Below, piece after piece: positions 14,340 through 21,817 of a stretch of DNA of 26,520 nt. Numbering within the stretch: position 1 is the first letter of the stretch; every line of letters begins with the position of its first letter. Under the pieces are notes generated by a model. It did not search any database and was not told the DNA's origin. It worked only from the letters and a program-made list of their open reading frames with translations. Position numbers and translations under genes: made by a program. Where the stretch lies: assembly GCA_034429275.1 (NCBI GenBank), contig DAOUFU010000068.1, positions 1 through 26,520 of the forward strand, read 5' to 3'. This stretch comes from DAOUFU01 sp034429275. GTDB taxonomy: Bacteria; Chloroflexota; Anaerolineae; Aggregatilineales; Aggregatilineaceae.

Positions 14340-15680
14340 ATGGCACTCTCAGGTATTCAGATTTACAAGCTGCTGCCACAAACCAACTGCAAGGATTGTG
14401 GGTATCCAACCTGCCTGGCCTTCGCCATGAAACTTGCCGCCAAGCAGGCGGAGCTTTCAGCCTGCCCACATGTCAGCGCCGAGGCCCAGGCTCAACTCGC
14501 CGAGGCCGCCGAACCGCCGATCCGGCTGATCACACTGCGAGCGGATGGCCACGAACTGCAAGTCGGCAACGAAACTGTACTGTTTCGTCACGAGAAGCGC
14601 TTCTTCAACCGACCGGGATTGTTCATCCGTGTCACGGATAGCGAACCGGTAGAGTCAGTCCGGGAACGCGTGGCAGCGGCGGAACGTTACACGGTGACTT
14701 ATGTGGGCATGAGCATGACGCTGGACGGCTTCGCCGTTGAATCGCTCACCGGCAATGATGAGGCTTTTGCGGCCACCATTTCTGCCGTGCGAGAGGTGAC
14801 CCGTCGTCCGTTGATCCTGATCAGCGAGGACCCGCGGGTCATGGCTGTGGGCCTGGCGGCGCTGCCCGGTGAAAAACCGCTGATCTGTGGCGCAACAGCA
14901 GCGAATGTGCAGGCGATGGTCGAGCTGGCAAAGAAGCACGAGGCCCCGCTGGTAGTCAGGGGGAACTCGCTAGACGAACTGGCCGAACTGACCTCGCAGA
15001 TCAAAGAGGCTGGGGTGGCCGACCTGGTGCTCGACCCGTCAGTTCGCCAGATGGGGCAATGGTTGGCCCTCAGTTCGCAAATCCGGCGGCTGGCGCTCAA
15101 GCACAACTTCCGCCCGCTGGGGTATCCGGTGATCGCCTTTCCGGGAATCGGCAGTGACCCGGCTTTTGAACCCATCCTGGCCGCACAGGCTATCGCCAAA
15201 TACAGCGGGTTGGTGGTGCTGAACACCTTCGCGCCCGAAATCGCATACCCGCTGCTGGTGCTGCGCGAAAACATCTACACCGATCCGCAAAAACCCATCC
15301 AGGTGCAGCCCGGTGTCTATGAGATCAACAACCCGACACCGGAATCCCCCGTGCTGGTGACCACCAACTTCAGCATCACGTACTTCAGCGTCGCCAACGA
15401 AGTCGAGGGGTCCGGCCTGCCCGCCTGGCTGGTCGTCGCTGACGCCGAGGGGATGAGTGTGCTCACCGCCTGGGCCGCCGGAAAATTCGATGCAGAACGA
15501 ATCGCCAAGGCCATCAAGGAATATCGGCTGGCGGAAAAAGTGACCCGCAAGCGCCTGGTGCTGCCGGGCCATGTCGCCGTGCTTTCAGGCGAAGTTGAAG
15601 AAGAACTGCCCGATTGGGAAATCCGTGTTGGGCCGCGCGAAGCCGTAGACTTGCCGAGCTTTATCAGAAACGCCCTGTGA
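14340..15680 (+). CDS. acsC: Corrinoid iron-sulfur protein large subunit
   Basis: 446 residues, the standard length. The N-terminal [4Fe-4S] motif is complete: C17, C20, C25 (NCKDCGYPTC) and C42 (ACPH). This cluster feeds the electron that re-reduces inactive Co(II). A TIM-barrel segment follows (about 90-310) and a C-terminal corrinoid-binding Rossmann-like domain (about 325-446) with NFSITYFSVANEVEGS and a PGHVAVLSGEVEEEL segment. It forms the methyl carrier with AcsD. Confidence 0.96.
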   Translation: MALSGIQIYKLLPQTNCKDCGYPTCLAFAMKLAAKQAELSACPHVSAEAQAQLAEAAEPPIRLITLRADGHELQVGNETVLFRHEKRFFNRPGLFIRVTDSEPVESVRERVAAAERYTVTYVGMSMTLDGFAVESLTGNDEAFAATISAVREVTRRPLILISEDPRVMAVGLAALPGEKPLICGATAANVQAMVELAKKHEAPLVVRGNSLDELAELTSQIKEAGVADLVLDPSVRQMGQWLALSSQIRRLALKHNFRPLGYPVIAFPGIGSDPAFEPILAAQAIAKYSGLVVLNTFAPEIAYPLLVLRENIYTDPQKPIQVQPGVYEINNPTPESPVLVTTNFSITYFSVANEVEGSGLPAWLVVADAEGMSVLTAWAAGKFDAERIAKAIKEYRLAEKVTRKRLVLPGHVAVLSGEVEEELPDWEIRVGPREAVDLPSFIRNAL

Positions 15681-15700
15681 AAACCAGGTGAAGGCAGCCT

Positions 15701-17620
15701 ATGCAAAAACGGCATATTGTCACGTTTTTGGGGACACGGACGGTTAATGTCCCCACCGGAACACTGCTGACAGAGGCGGCGGTACTGGCCGGGCAGGAAA
15801 TTACCCAGCCATGCGGCGGTCAGGGGCGTTGTGGACGCTGTGTGGTGAAAGTGCTGCTCGGAAACGTTCGCCGCCGCAGCACCATGCGCCTGTCGCCGGA
15901 AGACGTGACTGAAGGTTATGCGCTGGCCTGCCAATCTGTCATCGAGGGTAACGTTACCGTCAGCGTTCCCACGCAAGAAAGGATTCAGCGCCGCCTCACC
16001 ACCGATCGAATGGCAACCGGGGTACAGCTTCCCCCAGGATACGATCCGGCGGTATCTCAACCCCTGCGACGCCTGAATCTTACGCTTCAACCGCCCACGA
16101 TGGACGATCAGATCGACGATTGGAACCGGCTGCAAACCGCCCTGCGTGGACAAACGGGAGCGGACGATTTTCAAATCCCGCTGAGTATGCTGCGCTACCT
16201 GGGGCATTGCCTGCGCCAGGATGACTGGCGGATCACGGCCCTGGTGGAAATGGACACCTGGGATCGTCCGCACGGCCCGCCGCGCGTGGTGAAGCTGTGG
16301 CCGGGCCACCTGGAGCCGGAAGCTCCGCTGTGGGGCGTGGCCATCGACATCGGCACGACCACCGTCAGCCTGTGGCTGGTTGACCTGCAAACCGGACAGG
16401 TGAAAGTCCAGCTCGCCGAATATAACGGGCAGATTGCCCGCGGTGAGGATGTGATTTCGCGCATCATCTATGCGAGCCGGTCCGAGGGCGATGCCGAGCT
16501 GCGCGACCTGGTGCTGAACACCATCAACAGCCTGATCACAGCGGGATGTGAGCGTGTTGAGGCCGACCCGCGTGATATCGTTAAGGCCACGGTAGTCGGC
16601 AACAGCACCATGATCCACCTGCTGCTTGACCTGCCTGCCGAAACGATCCGCCTATCGCCATTTGTCACCAGCATCAATCACCTGCCCACCTTGCCCGCTC
16701 GTGATGTGGGGCTGGATATCTGGCCCGAGGCGACAGTGGACTGCTTGCCCGGTGTCGCCAGTTACGTCGGGTCGGATATCAGCGCCGGGGTGCTCGCCTC
16801 CGGCCTGACTGCGCTCGCACCCATCGCCCTGTTTTTGGACATCGGCACAAACGGCGAGATGGTCCTGGGCAACCAGGACTGGCTGGTTGCTTGTGCCTGT
16901 TCGGCAGGTCCGGCCTTCGAGGGGGCGGGCGTGCTTCATGGAATGCGTGCCACCTCCGGCGCGATCGAAGAGGTCTGGATCAATCACAGCAGCTACGAAC
17001 CCACCTTCCGGGTAATCGGTGGGGGCAAACCGCGCGGCCTGTGCGGCAGCGGCCTGATCTCGCTGCTGGCTGAGGCATTTATCACCAATGTGATTGACCG
17101 CAGCGCTCATGTGAATGTGAACCTCCCCACCGACCGCACGCGCATCGGCGTACATGGGCCGGAATATGTCATCGCGTGGGCCGAGGAAACCGATATCGGT
17201 CGCGACATCGTGATCACCGACGTGGACCTGGACAACCTGCTGCGCGCCAAAGCGGCCATTTACGCCGGGTTTAGCGTGCTGGTCGGCAGTGTCGGTGTGC
17301 CGCTGGAAGCGGTCGAGCAGGTTCTCATCGGCGGCGCGTTTGGGCAGTATTTGAATATCGAAAAGGCAATTCAAATCGGATTACTGCCGGATATGCCCTG
17401 GGACAGCTTCCATTTTTTGGGCAACACTTCCGTGCAGGGCGCATACCTGGCGCTCATCGACCGCCATGCGCGGGATCGCATTCGCGAGATAGCGAACCGC
17501 ATGACCTATATCGAGCTTTCTGCTGATAACCGGTTTTACGATGCGTTTACTTCCGCGCTGTTCCTGCCCCATACCGAGCTATCCCGTTTTCCCACGGTGC
17601 AGGCAGCTATGATGACTTGA
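15701..17620 (+). CDS. acsV: Reductive activator of the corrinoid Fe-S protein (RACo/AcsV, ferredoxin-ASKHA ATPase)
   Basis: 639 residues. The N-terminal [2Fe-2S] ferredoxin domain has C38, C44, C47 and C77 (PCGGQGRCGRC ... ALACQ). A linker follows, then an ASKHA-type ATPase region (DUF4445) with the phosphate loop AIDIGTTTVSLWL near 213, a second loop FLDIGTNGEMVLG near 378, and GGAFGQYLN near 544. RACo uses ATP to force electrons onto inactive Co(II) of AcsCD. Position directly after acsC fits. GAAGG lies upstream of the ATG. Confidence 0.93.
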   Translation: MQKRHIVTFLGTRTVNVPTGTLLTEAAVLAGQEITQPCGGQGRCGRCVVKVLLGNVRRRSTMRLSPEDVTEGYALACQSVIEGNVTVSVPTQERIQRRLTTDRMATGVQLPPGYDPAVSQPLRRLNLTLQPPTMDDQIDDWNRLQTALRGQTGADDFQIPLSMLRYLGHCLRQDDWRITALVEMDTWDRPHGPPRVVKLWPGHLEPEAPLWGVAIDIGTTTVSLWLVDLQTGQVKVQLAEYNGQIARGEDVISRIIYASRSEGDAELRDLVLNTINSLITAGCERVEADPRDIVKATVVGNSTMIHLLLDLPAETIRLSPFVTSINHLPTLPARDVGLDIWPEATVDCLPGVASYVGSDISAGVLASGLTALAPIALFLDIGTNGEMVLGNQDWLVACACSAGPAFEGAGVLHGMRATSGAIEEVWINHSSYEPTFRVIGGGKPRGLCGSGLISLLAEAFITNVIDRSAHVNVNLPTDRTRIGVHGPEYVIAWAEETDIGRDIVITDVDLDNLLRAKAAIYAGFSVLVGSVGVPLEAVEQVLIGGAFGQYLNIEKAIQIGLLPDMPWDSFHFLGNTSVQGAYLALIDRHARDRIREIANRMTYIELSADNRFYDAFTSALFLPHTELSRFPTVQAAMMT

Positions 17621-17633
17621 AGGAAAACGGCAC

Positions 17634-18569
17634 ATGTACATCATTGGCGAAAAAATCCACATCATTTCCGAGGCGGTCAAGCTGGCACTGCAAGAACGTA
17701 ACGCTCGCTTTTTTCAGGACCTGGCCGTGCGCCAGGTCGAAGCTGGGGCCCAGGCCCTGGATATCAACCTGGGTCCGCGCAAGAAAGACGGGATGGAAGT
17801 GTTCCCCTGGATCACCGAAGTGCTCGAAGCGGTGACGGATGTGCCGCTGTGCTTCGATAGCACGAACATCGACGGCATCGAGGCCGGGCTGAAGAAGGTG
17901 ACCAAAGCTCAGCCGATCATCAACTCGACCTCAGCCGAGCCGGAGCGTCTGGAACGCGTACCCCTGGTCGCCAAGCAGTACGATACCCGGCTGATCGCCT
18001 TGACCATGGGGCAGAGCGGCATTCCGGTCAGCGCTGACGAGCGTGTGAATATCGCCATCGAGAAGCTGATCCCCCGGATGCTGGAAATCGACTATCCCAT
18101 TCCCAATCTGATTATCGACCCCCTGGTGTTGACGGTTTCCGGCTGCCAGGAATACTGCCCGGAGTTAATCGAGGCAATTCGCACCCTGCAAGTCGTGTGG
18201 GACCCGCCGCCGATGATCTCGGTCGGGTTATCCAATGTGTCCAATAACGTCCCGCGCGAAATCCGCCCCCTGGTCAACCGCACCTACTGCGCCATGCTGA
18301 TGGGGGCAGGGCTGCGCATGATGATCGCCGATCCCACCGACCAAAAACAGAATGAGGTGATTCGCATCATCGAAACGCGCGACGACAGCACCCCGGTAGC
18401 GCGCCTGTATCTCAAACTTCACGACCGGATCGCCTCGATGGAACGGCCTTCCATCGAGGACGTGGATACCAGTGACCCGGAGCAGGTGGAAATCTGGAAG
18501 ACGACCCAGATTTTGTTGAATCAGGTAATCTATGCCGACTCGTACCTGCAGCAAGAATCAACGGCTTAG
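17634..18569 (+). CDS. acsE: Methyltetrahydrofolate:corrinoid Fe-S protein methyltransferase
   Basis: 311 residues. It moves the methyl group from methyl-THF to the cobalt of AcsCD. The pterin-binding TIM barrel shows DINLGPRKKDG, the equivalents of the known active-site residues D75 (FDSTN), N97 (INSTS), D162 (IDPLV) and N201 (GLSNVSNN). It is about 45-50 residues longer than the well-studied 262-residue enzyme; the extra part is a C-terminal helical tail (from about residue 265, RLYLKLHDRIASMERPSIED). AAGGA precedes the ATG. Confidence 0.95.
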   Translation: MYIIGEKIHIISEAVKLALQERNARFFQDLAVRQVEAGAQALDINLGPRKKDGMEVFPWITEVLEAVTDVPLCFDSTNIDGIEAGLKKVTKAQPIINSTSAEPERLERVPLVAKQYDTRLIALTMGQSGIPVSADERVNIAIEKLIPRMLEIDYPIPNLIIDPLVLTVSGCQEYCPELIEAIRTLQVVWDPPPMISVGLSNVSNNVPREIRPLVNRTYCAMLMGAGLRMMIADPTDQKQNEVIRIIETRDDSTPVARLYLKLHDRIASMERPSIEDVDTSDPEQVEIWKTTQILLNQVIYADSYLQQESTA

Positions 18570-18607
18570 GACACGCGCAGGCGTTGGAGCCGATAGGAGA
18601 GTGATCC

Positions 18608-20095
18608 ATGCCCGGTTTTACCCCTGGACGCCGCTGGCAGCCGCCATATTACCCGTTTAAGCGCGTGCCGCCGGGCCAGCGATTGTTGGCGATGGTCGAG
18701 CGCTGGGTCAAAGGCCCGCTGTTTGGCTGCCGGATGTGTGGCAACTGCCTGCTGCAAGAGACGGCATTCATCTGCCCGATGGAATGCTGCAAAGGCGTGC
18801 GCAACGGCCCCTGTGGCGGTTCGACCGCCGAACACTGTTATGTCGATCCTACCCGGCCCTGTATCTGGTACCACATCTACGATCGCGCCTTTCGGATGGG
18901 GCGTCAGGAAAAACTGCTCGAAGTGCTGCCCCCGCTCGACTGGGATCGGGTCGGTACGGAAACGTGGGGTGACGTGTGGCGTCAGGTGCGCAAGGTTGGG
19001 GTCCGCAAAGTAGCCCGCGGGATGCTCTGGCGCGATCCCGCCGTCCGCCCCCGCAACTGGGATTCCATATTCCTACCGATTCGCCAGCCCGATTGGTGGC
19101 AGGGAGACGCCGAATATCACCCGCCTGCCTATGACGAGCCAATCTCGAACCTGGAACGCCGACTGCGCGCCGGGGAATTCGTGGTCACGGCGGAGGTCGC
19201 ACCGCCCATGAGTACGGCCACCGGCCAGCTCTGCCGCAACATCGACATGGTCAAGCCATACGTGGCAGCGGTCAACTTCACCGATAACCCCTCGGCGTCC
19301 TGCCGCATGTCCAGCCTGGCATGCAGCGCTATGGCCATCCAGCACGGCGTCGAGCCGGTGATGCAGATTGCCGCGCGCGACCGCACCCGCACTGGCCTGC
19401 AGGCCGAGGTGATCGGGGCCTGCGCGATGGGTGTGACCAACATGCTGTGCCTGTCGGGAGACAGCGGACGTATGGGGCCGCCGCCCATGGGCCGCCTGGA
19501 TGTGGTCGACGTGGACAGCGTGCAGATGCTGTGGATTCTGCGGCGAATGCGCGACGAGGGCCGGTATCTGGATGGTCGCTCGATCAAGTTCCCGCCCAAG
19601 ATGTTCCTTGGAGCGGCGGCTTCGCCATTTGCCTCAAAGCCCGAATTCCAGGCCTTGCGCGAACACAAAAAAGTCAACGCCGGTGCGCAGTTTTTCCAGA
19701 CCAATCTGGTATTTGATCCGGACGGCCTGGAGATCTGGCTTAATGAACTGGCCAAGCGCGGCGTGCTGGGCAAGGTGTATATCCTGGTCGGAATCACGCC
19801 TGTCAAAACGCTGAAAATGGCGCTGTATATGAACAACGATGTTCCCGGCGTCACCATTCCGGAGAAGCTGCTCAAACGGCTGGAAGCTGCCGGAGACGGC
19901 GTGCAGGAAGAGAGCGTCACCATCACCCTGGAACTGATCGAGGCCATCCGGGGCAAACAGGGCGTGAACGGTTTTCACCTGATGGCGGTCGGCTGGGAAG
20001 AAATCGTGCCGCGCATTGTGACCGAGGCCGGTTTGCTGCCGCCCGATTTCATCGCCCCGGCACAGCCAGAACCCGCCGAAAAGACCAATAACTGA
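18608..20095 (+). CDS. metF: MetV-MetF fusion: methylenetetrahydrofolate reductase with N-terminal Fe-S zinc-type domain
   Basis: 495 residues combining two proteins that are usually separate in acetogens. Residues about 1-165 form the Cys-rich MetV domain: C41, C44, C47, C56, C60, C61, C69, C77 and C85 (GCRMCGNC ... CPMECCKGVRNGPCGG ... PCIWYHIYDRA). Residues about 178-480 form the MetF flavin barrel: FVVTAEVAPPMS, VNFTDNPSASCRMSS, MQIAARDRTR, NMLCLSGD and GAQFFQTNLVFD. It reduces methylene-THF to methyl-THF, the last folate step before AcsE. The MetV part probably receives electrons via iron-sulfur clusters from a partner; the flavoprotein three genes downstream is a candidate. AGGAG lies seven nucleotides before the ATG. 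Confidence 0.93.
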   Translation: MPGFTPGRRWQPPYYPFKRVPPGQRLLAMVERWVKGPLFGCRMCGNCLLQETAFICPMECCKGVRNGPCGGSTAEHCYVDPTRPCIWYHIYDRAFRMGRQEKLLEVLPPLDWDRVGTETWGDVWRQVRKVGVRKVARGMLWRDPAVRPRNWDSIFLPIRQPDWWQGDAEYHPPAYDEPISNLERRLRAGEFVVTAEVAPPMSTATGQLCRNIDMVKPYVAAVNFTDNPSASCRMSSLACSAMAIQHGVEPVMQIAARDRTRTGLQAEVIGACAMGVTNMLCLSGDSGRMGPPPMGRLDVVDVDSVQMLWILRRMRDEGRYLDGRSIKFPPKMFLGAAASPFASKPEFQALREHKKVNAGAQFFQTNLVFDPDGLEIWLNELAKRGVLGKVYILVGITPVKTLKMALYMNNDVPGVTIPEKLLKRLEAAGDGVQEESVTITLELIEAIRGKQGVNGFHLMAVGWEEIVPRIVTEAGLLPPDFIAPAQPEPAEKTNN

Positions 20096-20107
20096 GGGTG
20101 TCATCAG

Positions 20108-20159
20108 CAGGGGACCTCGTGCGGTGAGAAATCTCAGGTCTCGCGAGCGAGGTTCCCTG
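20108..20159 (+). repeat. Structured intercistronic element
   Basis: A 12-bp inverted repeat (20108-20119 with 20148-20159, one G-U pair) encloses a second stem, TGAGA/TCTCA (20125-20129 with 20132-20136). It lies between metVF and the first cooC gene and ends 16 nt before the ATG at 20176. There is no T-run. It may protect or process the mRNA and set different amounts of the nickel chaperones. Confidence 0.55.
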
Positions 20160-20175
20160 ATCAAAGGACGGACAC

Positions 20176-20964
20176 ATGAAGATCGCGATTAGTGGCAAAG
20201 GTGGGGTGGGCAAGACCACACTCGCGGCTCTGCTGGCGCAGGTCTACGCTGATGCGGGACATGCCGTGTTGGCCGTCGATGCCGACCCCGCGCCTTGCCT
20301 GGCTGATGCGCTGGGATTTCCTCCACCGCTGCGCGCCCAACTGCGCCCCATTGCCGAAATGGACGCGCTCATCGAAGAACGCACGGGGGCCAAACCGGGC
20401 ACCACGGGCGGCTTTTTCACCATCAACCCGCGCGTGGATGATCTACCCGAACGGTTTAGTGTGGAACATCGCGGCGTGCGCCTGCTGGAGATGGGATCGG
20501 TGACTTTGGGCGGGTCGGGCTGCATCTGCCCGGAAAGCGCCATGCTCAAAACCCTGCTGACTCACCTGCTGTTCCGTCAGGATGACTGGCTGATTCTGGA
20601 TATGTACGCAGGGGTGGAGCACCTGGGCCGCGCCACCGTAGACTTCGTCGACGCGCTGGTCATCGTCAGCGAACCTACCCGGCGCAGCCTGGACACGGCT
20701 GCCAAGATCGCGAAGCTGGCTGCCGACATCAACCTGACCCGCATCTGGCTGGTGGGCAGCAAGGTCCGCGGAGATGACGACACCGCCTTTCTCACCGCCG
20801 AATCCCCCGGCATTCCGATTTTGGGGATGCTGCCCTACGCTCCCGAATTCCATGAGGTAGATCGAGGGGGGCGCGCCGTTTATGATCACGTTCCCGCACT
20901 GCGCCAGGCTGCCGAAAAGATCGCCCAGGCGCTGTCATCCAATAGTGGAGCTGTGACCACATGA
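20176..20964 (+). CDS. cooC: CooC-type nickel-insertion ATPase (first copy)
   Basis: 262 residues, MinD/SIMIBI class. Deviant Walker A GKGGVGKTT (7-15), a Walker B-like WLILDMYAGVEHLGR, and the CxC nickel/zinc motif C116-I-C118 (GCICPESA). CooC uses ATP to help load nickel into the CODH C-cluster. It overlaps the second copy by ATGA at 20961-20964, so the pair is co-translated, which suggests two partners of one maturation step or one each for CODH and ACS. AAGGAC lies in front. Confidence 0.93.
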   Translation: MKIAISGKGGVGKTTLAALLAQVYADAGHAVLAVDADPAPCLADALGFPPPLRAQLRPIAEMDALIEERTGAKPGTTGGFFTINPRVDDLPERFSVEHRGVRLLEMGSVTLGGSGCICPESAMLKTLLTHLLFRQDDWLILDMYAGVEHLGRATVDFVDALVIVSEPTRRSLDTAAKIAKLAADINLTRIWLVGSKVRGDDDTAFLTAESPGIPILGMLPYAPEFHEVDRGGRAVYDHVPALRQAAEKIAQALSSNSGAVTT

Positions 20965-21749
20965 CAACCACCATCGCTCTGGCTGGAAAAGGGGGCGTGG
21001 GCAAAACCACCATCGCTGCCCTGGTGATCAAATATCTGTTGGAAAACCGGCCCGGTACCATCCTGGCGATCGATGCCGATCCCAGCAGCAACCTGAACAC
21101 GGTGTTGGGAATGCCTCTGGAATGGACAGTGGGCGACATCCGCGAAGACCTCTTGCGACAGGTACAGCAGTCCCTGACGGCGGGCGGCGCGGCGATGGGG
21201 ACGCTGTCCGGTGGCATGACCAAGCAGGAATACCTGGATTTCGAAGTGCGGTCGTCACTGGCCGAAGGCGACCGGGTAGACCTGATCGCCATGGGCCGTC
21301 CCGAAGGGCCGGGTTGTTATTGCGCAGTCAACCACAACCTGCGCCAGGTGATTGACTCTTTGGGGCGGCACTACAGTTACATCGTGATGGACAACGAAGC
21401 GGGCATGGAACATCTCAGCCGCCGCACCACGCGCGATGTCCAGACGCTGCTGATCATCAGCGATCCATCTCCCCGCGGCATCACCGCCGCCGGGCGAATT
21501 GCCGCCTTCCGCCACAGCCTGGATATTCACATCGAAAACGCTTACCTGGTCTTGAACGGGCTGCGTGAGGATACCATCCCCCAACCATTACAAGACCAGA
21601 TCGAAGCGCTGGATATTCCTCTACTGGGCGTGATTCCTTACGATGAAGGGCTATATCCCTTTGAAATCAGCGGTCGCCCATTTTTGGAAATGCCCGCCGA
21701 TTCCCCGCTTGTCCAGGCGGTAGCTCATTTTATGCCGCAGTTGGTCTGA
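20961..21749 (+). CDS. acsF: CooC/AcsF-type nickel-insertion ATPase (second copy)
   Basis: 262 residues. Deviant Walker A GKGGVGKTT (9-17), acidic VMDNEAGMEHLSRR, and CxC C119-Y-C121 in GPGCYCAVN. The NEAGMEHLSRR segment is more typical of the AcsF/CooC proteins found with CODH/ACS, while the first copy has MYAGVEHLGR. The split suggests that one serves the CODH C-cluster and the other the ACS A-cluster, but which is which cannot be proved from sequence. Symbol is therefore tentative; cooC2 would be neutral. Confidence 0.9.
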   Translation: MTTTIALAGKGGVGKTTIAALVIKYLLENRPGTILAIDADPSSNLNTVLGMPLEWTVGDIREDLLRQVQQSLTAGGAAMGTLSGGMTKQEYLDFEVRSSLAEGDRVDLIAMGRPEGPGCYCAVNHNLRQVIDSLGRHYSYIVMDNEAGMEHLSRRTTRDVQTLLIISDPSPRGITAAGRIAAFRHSLDIHIENAYLVLNGLREDTIPQPLQDQIEALDIPLLGVIPYDEGLYPFEISGRPFLEMPADSPLVQAVAHFMPQLV

Positions 21750-21817
21750 GAAGCTCCCTCCCGGAGCCTCCCTGCTGCATTCCGGTCGGATATCAGGTAC
21801 TCGAAAGGCCAGAACCC

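Noticed and set aside
15317..16618. 433-residue minus-strand open frame
   Set aside because: Antisense to acsC and acsV, no domain, no ribosome-binding site.
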